A stretch of 64,000 nucleotides of DNA from UBA2377 sp964525935. GTDB taxonomy: Bacteria; Verrucomicrobiota; Verrucomicrobiia; Opitutales; Opitutaceae. The stretch spans positions 1-64,000 of the forward strand of contig CAZGJZ010000002.1 of NCBI GenBank assembly GCA_964525935.1, given 5' to 3'. Numbering within the stretch: position 1 is the first letter of the stretch; every line of letters begins with the position of its first letter. A model generated the notes under the pieces. That model worked only from the letters and a program-made list of their open reading frames with translations, searched no databases and was not told the DNA's origin. Below are positions 35,243 to 44,801 of this stretch, in pieces. Both the position numbers and the translations under genes were made by a program.

Positions 35243-36250
35243 TCAGAGCGTGCCGAGCAGGATGACGTCCTGCATTTCGCGCGTGAGTTTCAGCGCGGCG
35301 GAGAGGCGGGCGATTTCGGTGAAGCCCGCGGCGCGCAACGCGCGCAGTTTCGCCGCATCGCCGGCGGCGATGTGGGCCTGCACCTGGCGGATGCCGAGTT
35401 CACGCGCTCCGGCGAGCAGGGATGTGAGTAGCTCGGACAGATGCGACTCGTAATGATCGTGTGTGACGAAATCGACGGTGGCGGTGTGGCCGCGGCCCGG
35501 GCCGGGCGCGCGGGTGATGCTGCCGAACCCGAGGACGCGGCCGGTCTTCGGCGCGGTGAGCACGGCGAGCAAACCGCCGCGGGCGACGGTGTCATACCAC
35601 AGCACGGGGAAATTCGAGAGGCACCGTTCCAGCAATAAATGCCGCGCCGAGAGCAGGCCGCGCGGATAATCGAGGCACACGGTGGCGAGCGGCTGGGTCG
35701 CGAGCAGCGTGAGGCCGGGCAGGTCGGCCCAGGTGGCGGCGCGGACTTTCACCGCCTGGCCGGGGGCGAAATACTTTTGCTCGAAGTCGGCGGCGCCGAG
35801 CGCACGCCGCATCACGCGACCGTTCTGCCAGGCGAAGCCGTGCTGCGTGTAAACGTTGTGCGGTTTGCGCGCGGTGCCGAGCAGGCACACGGCACAACCC
35901 GTGGCCTTAATCTGCTCGAGGGTGTATTTGATCACGCGGCCGGCGAGACCGCGGTCGCGATGGCTGCGGTGCGTGAGCACGCTGCCGATCACGGCGATTT
36001 CGGGGTGCGCACGGGTGTAGTGAAACGTGGCCGTGGCGAGCGGTTCGCCGTGGTGGCGGGCGAGCACCGTGGTGATCGCGAGCGCCTCGCCGTAGTCACC
36101 GCTCATGGCCTCGAGCCAGTCGTAATCGGTGCGCGTCCACTCGGTGCGCAAGAGCTGGATGAGCTCGGCCTGCGCCGCGGGCACGAGCGGGTAGGGGAGC
36201 AGTTCCAGGGTCAGGTCTGCGTCGTCGAGGCGGGCCGGTTGGGTGGACAT
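35243..36250 (-). CDS. GNAT-family N-acetyltransferase, two domains
   Basis: A 335-aa protein with two GNAT folds. The first (about 15-150) has the acetyl-CoA loop pattern THRSHRDRGLAGRVIKYTLEQ and later TQHGFAW; the second (about 165-330) is more diverged (QAHIAAGDAAKLRALRAAGF). Acyl acceptor unknown. It is convergent with the FAD oxidoreductase and divergent from the following TonB receptor. Confidence 0.8.
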   Translation of the reverse strand: MSTQPARLDDADLTLELLPYPLVPAAQAELIQLLRTEWTRTDYDWLEAMSGDYGEALAITTVLARHHGEPLATATFHYTRAHPEIAVIGSVLTHRSHRDRGLAGRVIKYTLEQIKATGCAVCLLGTARKPHNVYTQHGFAWQNGRVMRRALGAADFEQKYFAPGQAVKVRAATWADLPGLTLLATQPLATVCLDYPRGLLSARHLLLERCLSNFPVLWYDTVARGGLLAVLTAPKTGRVLGFGSITRAPGPGRGHTATVDFVTHDHYESHLSELLTSLLAGARELGIRQVQAHIAAGDAAKLRALRAAGFTEIARLSAALKLTREMQDVILLGTL

Positions 36251-36354
36251 GGAGAAGGGACGTCGGGCGAGTGGGGCGGAAGGGCGAAGCGGTTCGCCGC
36301 TGCAAAACCATCACCGTGCCGCCGCGCAACGGTCAAGTGCGCGCCGGCCATTTC

Positions 36355-36380
36355 CTACAATTAGGAAGTCAGCTCCGTTG
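36355..36380 (+). promoter_or_regulatory. Conserved CTAC-N3-TAGG-N10-TTG element, copy 3
   Basis: CTACAATTAGGA, ten bases, GTTG. Around the core, TTCCTA and TAGGAA (36352-36357 and 36362-36367) form a perfect palindrome with a CAAT spacer. It is 142 bp before the TonB receptor ATG. Confidence 0.55.
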
Positions 36381-36496
36381 CGGGAGAGGCGACGCGTTCG
36401 TCATTCCGTTGCGCGAAGTTTCATCCCGTGTGCCCCCATGGGATTTTGCCAGAGCGAGTGCCGCTGCCGAGTCCAACTCCACCCCTTCCTGCCACC

Positions 36497-39007
36497 ATGA
36501 AAACACACACCATCCTGCACTTCGCCGCCGGTGCCAGCCTTTGGCTGGGCCTGTCCGCGGCCTTGTGCGCTCAGACCGCTGCCGGCACGTCCAAGCCGGC
36601 GGCTGCGACCGATGACAACAACGATACCGTCGTGCTCACCCCGTTCCAGGTCTCCGCGGAGAATGACTTGGGTTACCGCCGGCTCAGCACGGTGACCACG
36701 TCGCGCGCGGCCGTGCCGATCCTCCGCGAGCCGCTGGCGGTGCAGGTCATTTCCGGCGAGTTGCTCAAGGACTTCTCGGTGACGGACGCCTACCATGTCT
36801 TCCGTTACTCGGCCAGCGTCACCGTCGGTGAGAACGAAGTCGGCCAGAGCGGCATCGTGACGATGCGCGGCTTTCAAATGCCGCGCTATTTCAACGGCGT
36901 GGGTTTCTCCAGCGCCGGCGGCCTCAATCCCTACCTGGTCATGGACAACATCGACCGCGTGGAGATCGCGAAGGGCGCGCAGGGTTTGTTCTTCGGCAAC
37001 TCGACGCCGAACGGCGTGGCGAACTACATCACGAAGAAGCCGCAGTTCACCACGGCGAACTCGGTGCAGCTGACTTACGGCAGCTACAACTTCAACAAGG
37101 CGGTGGTCGATATGCAGGGCGTGTTCAGGGATCACAACATGGCCTGGCGCCTGATCACCTCCTACTACGAACGCGACGGCCGCGTGAACGAGCAGCACCG
37201 CTCGACGGTCTTTGCCGCGCCGTCCTTCGTCTACCGGCCCAACGCCAAGTTCCAGTTCGAAGCCGAGCTGAACTACAGCCAGCAGAAGATCCCCTACGGC
37301 ACGTTTGCCCGCGATTTTGCGATCAACCCGCAATTCTACACCGATCTCGCCAGTCCCAGCGCGGCGATCCTTGCCTTCATGAAGACGAAGTATGGCCTCG
37401 CCGACGACACGGCCGCCAAGGCCAAGGTGGAGGAGCGCTACGGTCGCAACCAGCAGTGGAACACCTTCCTTGTTAACTGGCAGGCCGACACGCTCGAGCG
37501 CACGGGCCTGCAGCCGTTCCAGTTTACCGGCGACACCGTCAACTGGCTGCGTTACTCGCCCGATGGCGACAGGCTTCACGTCTCGAAGGGCAACCAGGAC
37601 GGCGATACGATGGTCTACGATGCGGCGACGACCTTCACGCCGGTCGAGCACCTCTCGTTCAAATACCACTGGACGCGCATGGACACGCAGGCGAATTTTG
37701 TCCGCCACCTGATCCTCCCCAACGGCGGCCTGCGCGCCGACGGCCGCGTGCCCACGCTCAACGTGCAGTATATCGACGCGGCCTCCGACGGCGTGCGGGC
37801 GGCCTATTCGGATATCCAGACGCTGGACGCGGTTTTCGACACCGAACTTGCGAACATCAAACATCAGGTGCTGGTGGGCATGGAAATCCGCCGCTCCTTC
37901 TCCACCAACGGCAACGTGACCCTCGATTACACGCGAGCGACGGCCAGCGTGGACGAGCTGGGCAACCCGCTGACCGGGCTGGCGGTTTACCAGTGGTATG
38001 ATCCGTTTGGCGGCAAGCCGGTGCCGGACTTCGTGCCGCTCATCAATGTCCGCCCCCGCGTCACGTCGCGCGCCAACTCCGATTTCAAGGATTACTACCT
38101 GACCTACCGGGCCTCCGCCCTGAACGACAAACTCGATTTCGTCGCGGGCGGCCGCCGGGTGCACCAGAAGCAGACGGGCTTCGATCACGACACGTGGACG
38201 GTCGGTGCGGTCTATGAATTCGTCCCCGGTTTCCGGGTGTTCGCCTCGAAGGGGCAGAACTTCGTCTTCGGTAACAACTACACCATCGAGGGCCCGGGCG
38301 TCACCCCGGCGGAACTCGCGAGCCGCAAACTGCTCAACTACGAAAAGGGCAACGGCACCGAGTTCGGCATCAAGACGGATTGGAACAACAGCACACTCTC
38401 GGGCAGCATCTCGCACTTCTTCGACCAGCGCGACGGCATCATCCGCAGCGACTACGCCAGGAACATCGCCGAGCCCCGCCTCAACGATCCCAACCCGAAC
38501 AACCGCGTCACCTGGCGCCAAAACGGCGGCGTCGTGCAGGTGAAGGGCATCGACGGCGACATCGCCTGGACGCCGAACCGGAATCTCCAGGTCATGTTCA
38601 ACTTCAACTACGAATATGAAGCCAAGGTGGTGAGCGATCCGTCCATCGACCTGACCAAGCCGTATCTGACCACTTACATCAAAGCGTTCCTGCGCCGGCC
38701 GCAGAAGAACCCGATCTGGCAGTCCAACGTGATCGCGAAGTATAATTTCACGTCCGGTCCACTGGCGAACTTCAGCGTCGGTGGCGCCGTCCGGTATGCC
38801 GACGAATACAACATGACGGACAGCCCCACGATGGATCTCATCGTGCCGGCGGAGACGATCATCGATGCGTTCGTCACCTACCGCACGAAATTCGCGAACA
38901 CCCCGACGGACCTGAGCCTGAACCTGATCAACCTCACCGACACCTACAACGATCTCACGCGCGGCGATGGCTTCGAGGCGCGGCTGTCGGTGAGCTTCAA
39001 GCTGTAA
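36497..39007 (+). CDS. TonB-dependent receptor
   Basis: An 836-aa outer-membrane transporter with a signal peptide (MKTHTILHFAAGASLWLGL...CAQT). The TonB-box region is VVLTPFQVSAENDLGYRR; the plug follows (LREPLAVQVISGELLKDF, MDNIDRVEIAKGAQGLFFGNSTPNGVANYITKKPQF), then a 22-stranded-type barrel ending in RLSVSFKL. No N-terminal signalling or carboxypeptidase-like domain. It is closely related to the receptor at 46485. It heads a locus with an MFS transporter and several glycan-type enzymes, so a carbohydrate substrate is likely. A terminator separates it from the MFS gene. Confidence 0.92.
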   Translation: MKTHTILHFAAGASLWLGLSAALCAQTAAGTSKPAAATDDNNDTVVLTPFQVSAENDLGYRRLSTVTTSRAAVPILREPLAVQVISGELLKDFSVTDAYHVFRYSASVTVGENEVGQSGIVTMRGFQMPRYFNGVGFSSAGGLNPYLVMDNIDRVEIAKGAQGLFFGNSTPNGVANYITKKPQFTTANSVQLTYGSYNFNKAVVDMQGVFRDHNMAWRLITSYYERDGRVNEQHRSTVFAAPSFVYRPNAKFQFEAELNYSQQKIPYGTFARDFAINPQFYTDLASPSAAILAFMKTKYGLADDTAAKAKVEERYGRNQQWNTFLVNWQADTLERTGLQPFQFTGDTVNWLRYSPDGDRLHVSKGNQDGDTMVYDAATTFTPVEHLSFKYHWTRMDTQANFVRHLILPNGGLRADGRVPTLNVQYIDAASDGVRAAYSDIQTLDAVFDTELANIKHQVLVGMEIRRSFSTNGNVTLDYTRATASVDELGNPLTGLAVYQWYDPFGGKPVPDFVPLINVRPRVTSRANSDFKDYYLTYRASALNDKLDFVAGGRRVHQKQTGFDHDTWTVGAVYEFVPGFRVFASKGQNFVFGNNYTIEGPGVTPAELASRKLLNYEKGNGTEFGIKTDWNNSTLSGSISHFFDQRDGIIRSDYARNIAEPRLNDPNPNNRVTWRQNGGVVQVKGIDGDIAWTPNRNLQVMFNFNYEYEAKVVSDPSIDLTKPYLTTYIKAFLRRPQKNPIWQSNVIAKYNFTSGPLANFSVGGAVRYADEYNMTDSPTMDLIVPAETIIDAFVTYRTKFANTPTDLSLNLINLTDTYNDLTRGDGFEARLSVSFKL

Positions 39008-39038
39008 GTCGTGCCGCCCGAATCGACTCATGATGTGC

Positions 39039-39070
39039 AGCGGCCGCGCCGGGCAGGCGCGGCCGCTTTT
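39039..39070 (+). terminator. Rho-independent terminator after the TonB receptor
   Basis: Twelve-base arms (AGCGGCCGCGCC and complement) with a five-base loop, followed by TTTT. Confidence 0.85.
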
Positions 39071-39241
39071 CGCCCGGCGGTGGCCGCGAAGCCTACTGCT
39101 AGAATAAACGCATGATTCCCGTGATCGCCCGGTCCGGTCAGCTTGCGGGTCAATTGTGTGGCCGGCTGTCGGGTGAACGGTTCTAGTCATCGCGCACCAG
39201 TCGAGGCGTCCCCCAGCTTTCCTTCTTCCCTTCGAAATTCC

Positions 39242-40474
39242 ATGACGACTGACGCCAAGCTCCCCGCCCGTGCCTGGTTGGTCGTCGCCCTGCTCTGGGT
39301 CGTCGGCTGCCTCAACTACCTCGACCGGAATATGATCACCACCATGCGCGGTTCGCTGGTGGAGGCGATCCCGATGACCGACGCGCAGTTCGGCTTGCTC
39401 ACCTCCGCGTTTCTTTGGGTTTATGCGGGCTTGAGCCCGTTCGCCGGCTATCTCGCCGATCGCGTGGGCCGGTCGCGGGTCATCATGGGCAGCCTGTTCG
39501 TGTGGTCCCTCGTCACGTGGGCGACCGCGCATGTGACCACTTATGAGCAGCTGTTCATCACGCGGGTGCTGATGGGCCTCAGCGAGGCGTGCTTTCTGCC
39601 GGCGGGGCTCGCGCTGGTGGCGGACTATCACCGGGGCACGACGCGGTCGCTGGCGACCGGCCTGGTGCTCGGGGGCGTGATGGTCGGTGCGGCGATGGGC
39701 GGGCTCGGCGGCAAGCTCGCGGAGCATCACCACTGGGGCTTTGCGTTCAACCTCTTCGGCCTGATTGGCGTCGCGTTTGCTTTCCTGCTGGTGCTCTTCT
39801 TGCGCGACGCCCCGCGCGAGGCGACGGAGACCGCGAGTTCGGCGATGCCTGGGAACCCCCGGCTGGGTGCCGCCATCAAAAGCCTGTTCAGCAGCGGATC
39901 GTTCGTCATCGCGTTCATTTACTGGGGCCTGCTCGGCGTGGCGGGCTGGATGGTGATCGGCTGGATGCCGACTTATGTTCAGGAGCACTTCCACCTCCCG
40001 CAGGGCAAGGCCGGCCTCATCGCCACCCTCTATGTCAACATCGCGTCGCTATTCGGCCTGATCATCGGCGGTGCGTGGGCTGATCGGTGGAGCCGCACGA
40101 ATCGCCGCGCCTGCATCTACGTCACCTCGATCGGCCTGTTCATCGCGGTGCCCGCCATTCTCGTTGTGTCAAACACCAGCCTGCTCCCGCTCGCGATTGG
40201 CGCACTCGTGATCTACGGCCTGACGATTGCCTTCACGAGCGCGGAGATGATGCCGATCCTCTGTCTCATCCTCGACCGCCGCTACATCGCCACGGGCTTT
40301 GGCGTGCTGAACCTCTTTGCCTGTGCCGTCGGCGGCGCGACCACCTATGCCGGCGGCCTGATGCGCGATATGCAGATCGACGTCGCCCGGCTCTTCGAGG
40401 CGGGCGCGGCGGGCATCGTGGTGTGTGCGGTGATGCTGCTTTTCATCAAGCCGCGGGCCCAGCCCGGCGCCTGA
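39242..40474 (+). CDS. MFS transporter
   Basis: A 410-aa inner-membrane transporter with the pattern of 12 membrane helices. It has the MFS motif A (GYLADRVGRSRVI) after helix 2 and the helix-1 sequence WLVVALLWVVGCLNYLDRNMITTM, as in the anion:cation symporter group (hexuronate, galactarate and related sugar acids). ATG 39242 is preferred: the longer reading adds a polar N-terminus unlike the family. It is 14 bp upstream of the DUF4434 gene and probably starts an operon of five genes. Confidence 0.9.
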   Translation: MTTDAKLPARAWLVVALLWVVGCLNYLDRNMITTMRGSLVEAIPMTDAQFGLLTSAFLWVYAGLSPFAGYLADRVGRSRVIMGSLFVWSLVTWATAHVTTYEQLFITRVLMGLSEACFLPAGLALVADYHRGTTRSLATGLVLGGVMVGAAMGGLGGKLAEHHHWGFAFNLFGLIGVAFAFLLVLFLRDAPREATETASSAMPGNPRLGAAIKSLFSSGSFVIAFIYWGLLGVAGWMVIGWMPTYVQEHFHLPQGKAGLIATLYVNIASLFGLIIGGAWADRWSRTNRRACIYVTSIGLFIAVPAILVVSNTSLLPLAIGALVIYGLTIAFTSAEMMPILCLILDRRYIATGFGVLNLFACAVGGATTYAGGLMRDMQIDVARLFEAGAAGIVVCAVMLLFIKPRAQPGA

Positions 40475-40488
40475 CCTGATTTTACCGT

Positions 40489-41481
40489 ATGAAAAAACCC
40501 CTTATCACCGGCAGCTTTATCGACATCCAGCATGTCAACAACTGGGACGCCCAATACTGGGTCGACGAATGCCGCGACTGGCGCGACGAAAACTGGGATG
40601 CCATCGTCGGCGACATGCACGGGATCGGCCTCGACACCGTGATTCTCACCGGCTGTGCGATCTGGGGTCGCCCGCTTTATCCGGCAAATGTGAAAACCGT
40701 GGGCCGCCAGTTGCCAATGCCCTGCGCCGATCCGGTCGGTGCCATCATGCGGGCGGCGGAGCAGCGCGGCATGGGCGTTTTCCTCGGGCTCGGCGCGTTC
40801 GGTCGCTACTCGCTCAACGCCAATCCGGATCTATCGCCCGAGCACGATGACTGGCTGGGCAACATGGCGGTGGATCTGCGCGAGAAATACGGCCACCTCC
40901 GCGCGCTGCAGGGTTTCTACATCACCGCCGAGGCGCACGGGATCAAGGAAGGCGGACTCTTTGCGCAGGACGACTGCGACAAGACCGCGCGCTTCGTGAA
41001 AAAAATCCGCGAGCGCGTGGGCGACGCGAAGCTCATGATGTCGCCCGCCAACCTGAAAAAACCGCGCCCCGAGCAACTCGATACGCTGCTCCGCCAGCTC
41101 GACCAGCTCAACGTGGACATCTTCGCGTATCAGGATCACGCCGGCTTCGAAAAACTTTACCCGAGCCTCAATTTCTACGTCGCGGGCGAAGGCTACGAAC
41201 TCATCAAGCCGCTCCACGAAAAACTCGGCCAGCAGATGTGGGTGAATTGCGAGATCTTCGAATACACCGAGAAGCGGGCCGACGGCCGCCGCGTTTGCAC
41301 GCCCTGCCAGTTCGAACGCCTGGAGCGCCAGTTGCGCGTCGCCGCGCCGGTCGCCGATAAGATCATCACCTATCAATACCAGGGCCTGATGAGCAAACGT
41401 TCGCCGCTGGTGAACATCGGCGCGCCCGGCACGGACGCGTTGTATGACGGCTATGTGCAACACCGCGCCAAGTATCTTTAA
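40489..41481 (+). CDS. DUF4434-type TIM-barrel protein
   Basis: A 330-aa protein resembling DUF4434, a putative glycoside hydrolase-like barrel: LITGSFIDIQHVNNWDAQYW at the N-terminus, WDAIVGDMHGIGLDTVILTGCAIW, GVFLGLG, LQGFYITAEAHG with a possible catalytic Glu, and MMSPAN. No signal peptide, so the protein is probably cytoplasmic. No member function is known to me with certainty. Tight spacing to neighbours suggests it acts on the sugar carried by the MFS protein. Confidence 0.65.
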   Translation: MKKPLITGSFIDIQHVNNWDAQYWVDECRDWRDENWDAIVGDMHGIGLDTVILTGCAIWGRPLYPANVKTVGRQLPMPCADPVGAIMRAAEQRGMGVFLGLGAFGRYSLNANPDLSPEHDDWLGNMAVDLREKYGHLRALQGFYITAEAHGIKEGGLFAQDDCDKTARFVKKIRERVGDAKLMMSPANLKKPRPEQLDTLLRQLDQLNVDIFAYQDHAGFEKLYPSLNFYVAGEGYELIKPLHEKLGQQMWVNCEIFEYTEKRADGRRVCTPCQFERLERQLRVAAPVADKIITYQYQGLMSKRSPLVNIGAPGTDALYDGYVQHRAKYL

Positions 41482-41493
41482 TCCCGCCACCCC

Positions 41494-42984
41494 ATGCCCT
41501 ACACCCGCCGCACCTTCCTGCAAAACACCTCGCTCCTCGCCGCCGCGCTGCCGCTGGCCAACCTGAAGCTTGCCGCGGCGGATGCGGCCGACTCCGCGGC
41601 GAAGCCGGCGCCGGCCACGGGGGTGTTGCATGAGGTGCTCTTCAGCCCGGGCAACGTGACCGAAAAGAAAAACGCCTACGACCGTTTCGAGGTGCTGAAA
41701 AAATCGCCGCTGAACCCGGTTATGACGGCGCAGATGCCGTGGGAGGGCGCGGGTGGCGTCAATTGGGGCAGCGTGCTGCGCGGGCAGGACGGGAAATTTA
41801 AGTTTTTCTACAACACCGATTTTCCCGGGGCGCAGGAAGGCGCGATCCTCATCGACAATTCCATGCAGGGGAAAAACCACTGCGTCCTCTGCTACGCCGA
41901 GTCCGACGACGGCATCACGTGGCGCCGGCCGGCGCTCGACCTGTATTTCACGGATAAATTTCCGGGCAACAACATCATCTTCGCCTGGCCTTCCTATTAC
42001 AACGACGCCAGCACGGTCATCGAGGATCGCCACGACCCCGATCCGGCGCGGCGCTACAAGATGTCGATGTTTCACAACGACACGAAGGATCAGGATCTCA
42101 CCGGCGTTTGTCTCTTCGTCTCGCCCGACGGCCTGCACTGGACCTTCACCGGCACCGTGCTGCCCTCACAGGACGCGTCGGCGATCTGGCAGGACCAGCG
42201 CACCGGCCACTACTACGCGTATCTCAAGGACCGCCTCGCCGGCAATCGCAGCCGGATGCTGATGCACAGCGCGGATTTTAAAAACTGGAGCGAGCCGCAG
42301 TGGATTTTCACGCCAGATCACGGGGACCACATTGGCACTAATTTCTATAACCAGTCTTCTTTCACCCTGTGCGGCCGCACGCTGGGTTTTCTCAATCTCT
42401 ACGACCTCACCACGCAGACGACTTGGATCGAGCTGATCGAGAGCGGGGATAATCTCAACTGGCGGCGCATGCCCTCGCGCCCGCATCTCCTCGCGCCCGG
42501 CGTGCCCGGCACCTACGACTGCGGCGGCGCCTACGTCGGGTTGGCCGAGCCGATCCTCGTCGGTGACGAATACCGCTACTACTACTACGCCTCCGCCGAC
42601 CGGCACGACGAGGCCACCGTCGGCGGAAATCCCGCGATGCGTTCCTCGCTCGCCTTCGCGACCTTCAAAAAGAACCGCCTCGTCGGCCAGCAGACGGAGC
42701 ACGAGGGCTTTTTCGTGACGCTGCCGTTCAAGTGCCCCGGCGGCCGGTTGTTTTTGAATTTCATCTGCACGGGGCCGGTCACGGTCTCGATCAAGCGTCC
42801 GGGTTACGGCGATGATTATGTGCGTTTCAAGCAGGCCGACAGCAACCCGGTCACGGGCGACCAGCAGCGGGCCGAGATCACTTGGAGAACTGGTGCCAGC
42901 CTCGACGAGCTGAAAGACAAATACATCCGGCTCAAAGTCGCGGGCAAAGACCTCGTCTGCTACAGCGCGCGCTTTGAGGTTTGA
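41494..42984 (+). CDS. Tat-exported five-bladed beta-propeller, glycosidase-like
   Basis: A 496-aa protein with a twin-arginine signal (YTRRTFLQNTSLLAAALPLA). The mature part shows repeats typical of GH32/43/130-type five-bladed propellers: GGVNWGSVLRGQDGKFKFFYNT, CYAESDDGITWRRPALDLY, FVSPDGLHWTFTG, MHSADFKNWSEPQW and LAEPILVGDEYRYYYYASAD. Carboxylates in these blades could be catalytic, but I cannot assign a family. Expected location is the periplasm. It has 12 bp to the upstream gene. Confidence 0.65.
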   Translation: MPYTRRTFLQNTSLLAAALPLANLKLAAADAADSAAKPAPATGVLHEVLFSPGNVTEKKNAYDRFEVLKKSPLNPVMTAQMPWEGAGGVNWGSVLRGQDGKFKFFYNTDFPGAQEGAILIDNSMQGKNHCVLCYAESDDGITWRRPALDLYFTDKFPGNNIIFAWPSYYNDASTVIEDRHDPDPARRYKMSMFHNDTKDQDLTGVCLFVSPDGLHWTFTGTVLPSQDASAIWQDQRTGHYYAYLKDRLAGNRSRMLMHSADFKNWSEPQWIFTPDHGDHIGTNFYNQSSFTLCGRTLGFLNLYDLTTQTTWIELIESGDNLNWRRMPSRPHLLAPGVPGTYDCGGAYVGLAEPILVGDEYRYYYYASADRHDEATVGGNPAMRSSLAFATFKKNRLVGQQTEHEGFFVTLPFKCPGGRLFLNFICTGPVTVSIKRPGYGDDYVRFKQADSNPVTGDQQRAEITWRTGASLDELKDKYIRLKVAGKDLVCYSARFEV

Positions 42985-43027
42985 TCCCCGGCCGGCCGGC
43001 AGGAAACCTGCTCCGTCCGGCAAACCC

Positions 43028-43819
43028 ATGCCTACTCCGACTTCCTCAATTTGTGATTTCGCCCGTTCCTTCATCCGCTGGGGGATCGATACGACCAAAA
43101 AGCCGCTGCTCACCGTCTCGCGGCAGCCGCCCACCACGCAGAACAACGTGCGCGTGCCGCTTGAATGCGTGGCGACCGTCACGCGCGACGGGACGGCACA
43201 GGAATTCGCCCTCGGCGCCTCGTGCAAGACGGAGCAGGTCTTCGTCGAACGCGATGTGTGGATGGACCCCAACGCCGACATGTGCGCCGTCACGGGCGCG
43301 GGGCAATTTCTCATCATCAAGCGCTGGGACCGCACGGACAAGGGCGTGCGGTTGCATCCGCCGACGCTCGGCTTCCAACCCGAGCGGCAATGCATCGATC
43401 CGGTGGCGGCGTTCCTGACGCAGTCGCTCGCGGTGCGCCGCCGCGCGGCCCGTCAGCTGGTCTCGATCGACGAGACCATCGGGGCGCTTGCCGGCGATCA
43501 GGAAGTGACGGCGCGGACGACGTGGGCCATCCCTGGCGGTGAAGTGACCATCGAGTATCCGGTGAAGACGGTGAATTTCAGCGAACGCCACCGTTACTAC
43601 CAAGTGGACACGGGGCCGGTGTTGTTTTTTGGCGAGCCGACCGGACCGAATCTGATCGAGAATTTCCATCTGGCCTACCTCGCGCACCTCGGCGGCGACT
43701 GGGCGGAGTTTCTGATCAGCCAGCCGACGCCGCTCGCGGGTCTGCCCGTGGCCGTGCACCATTTCAGCGGCGTGCGCCGGGTCGCCGCGCAACACTCGCT
43801 TTGGGTCGTGGCGGACTGA
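43028..43819 (+). CDS. Conserved hypothetical protein in the glycan locus
   Basis: A 263-aa protein I do not recognise. It has no signal peptide or membrane segments. The middle is beta-rich (TVSRQPPTTQNNVRVPLECVATVTRDG), followed by RQCIDPVAAFLTQSLAVRRRAARQLVSID. ATG 43028 is preferred to an in-frame start 18 codons earlier that overlaps the preceding gene. Its stop overlaps the start of the hydrolase gene (TGATG), so the two are probably translationally coupled. Confidence 0.6.
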   Translation: MPTPTSSICDFARSFIRWGIDTTKKPLLTVSRQPPTTQNNVRVPLECVATVTRDGTAQEFALGASCKTEQVFVERDVWMDPNADMCAVTGAGQFLIIKRWDRTDKGVRLHPPTLGFQPERQCIDPVAAFLTQSLAVRRRAARQLVSIDETIGALAGDQEVTARTTWAIPGGEVTIEYPVKTVNFSERHRYYQVDTGPVLFFGEPTGPNLIENFHLAYLAHLGGDWAEFLISQPTPLAGLPVAVHHFSGVRRVAAQHSLWVVAD

Positions 43820-44793
43820 TGAGTGCCGGCCCGACACTCTCGCCGCTGCTGACCGATGAAGCCGGCCGGCCGGTGGCGTGGGCCGAGCGACGGGAACAGC
43901 TTCGCTCGCAATGGCTGGCCTGCCTCGGGCCTTTTCCCGCGGCCAAGGCGCCGCTGCAGACCGAGATCCTCGCGACGGAGGAGCAGCCGGACTTTATCCG
44001 GCAACATGTGCGCTACCAGATTGAGGCCGGCGTGACGGCCGAGGCGTATTTGCTGACGCCGCGCGCCGCGGCGGCCGCGCCGGCGAAAAAACGCCCCGCC
44101 GTCGTGGTGTTTCACCAGACGACGCGGACGAATTTCCGCCAGGCCGCCGGGCTGGATGCATCGATTCCTGAACTGATGCAGGGGTTGCAGTTCGTGCGGC
44201 GCGGCTACATCGCGCTGTGTCCGCAGTGTTTTATATTCGAGCACGACGCGTTCGAGGCCGTGGGGTTTGCGCGCAACACCGCCCGCATGCAGGAACGGCA
44301 CCCGGAGTGGACCGGGATGGCGCGCATGACCTGGGACGCGGTGCGCGCCGCGGATTTTCTGGAATCACTCCCCGGTGTGGATCGCGACCGCATCGGCTGC
44401 ATCGGTCACTCGCTGGGAGCGAAGGAGGCCCTCTATGCCGCGGCCTTTGATCCGCGTTACCGTGCGGCGGTCTACAACGACGGCGGCATCGGGCTGAATT
44501 TCAACAACTGGAAGGCGGTGTGGTATCTCGGTCCGCAAGTGGCTGCGCCGGAATTTGCGCACGAGCATCATGAGATGCTGGCGCTGGTCGCGCCGCGCGC
44601 GTTTTTGTTTCTCGCCGGCGAAGCCGAGGATGGCGAACGGAGCCGGCCGTTTATCGACGCAGTGCAACCGGTCTATGATTTGCTCGGAGCCGGCGACAGG
44701 CTCGGCTGGCTCAATCACCGCGCGGGTCATCGTTATTCGCCCGAGGCGCGGGCGGCGGCCGAGGCGTTTCTCGACACGCATCTGCGCGGCTAG
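43819..44793 (+). CDS. Alpha/beta hydrolase (dienelactone hydrolase/acetyl-xylan-esterase-like)
   Basis: A 324-aa hydrolase. It has the oxyanion-region strand RPAVVVFHQTT, the nucleophile elbow GCIGHSLGAKEA (Ser about residue 197), and the C-terminal His in WLNHRAGHRYSPEA; the acid is probably in GEAEDGE. Related enzymes remove acetyl or other esters from sugars. No signal peptide. Last gene of the operon, convergent with a LacI-type gene 8 bp away. Confidence 0.8.
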   Translation: MSAGPTLSPLLTDEAGRPVAWAERREQLRSQWLACLGPFPAAKAPLQTEILATEEQPDFIRQHVRYQIEAGVTAEAYLLTPRAAAAAPAKKRPAVVVFHQTTRTNFRQAAGLDASIPELMQGLQFVRRGYIALCPQCFIFEHDAFEAVGFARNTARMQERHPEWTGMARMTWDAVRAADFLESLPGVDRDRIGCIGHSLGAKEALYAAAFDPRYRAAVYNDGGIGLNFNNWKAVWYLGPQVAAPEFAHEHHEMLALVAPRAFLFLAGEAEDGERSRPFIDAVQPVYDLLGAGDRLGWLNHRAGHRYSPEARAAAEAFLDTHLRG

Positions 44794-44801
44794 CGCGCGG
44801 C

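Noticed and set aside
36401..39994. Long minus-strand open frame (about 1200 codons)
   Set aside because: Antisense to the TonB receptor and part of the MFS gene; no domain.
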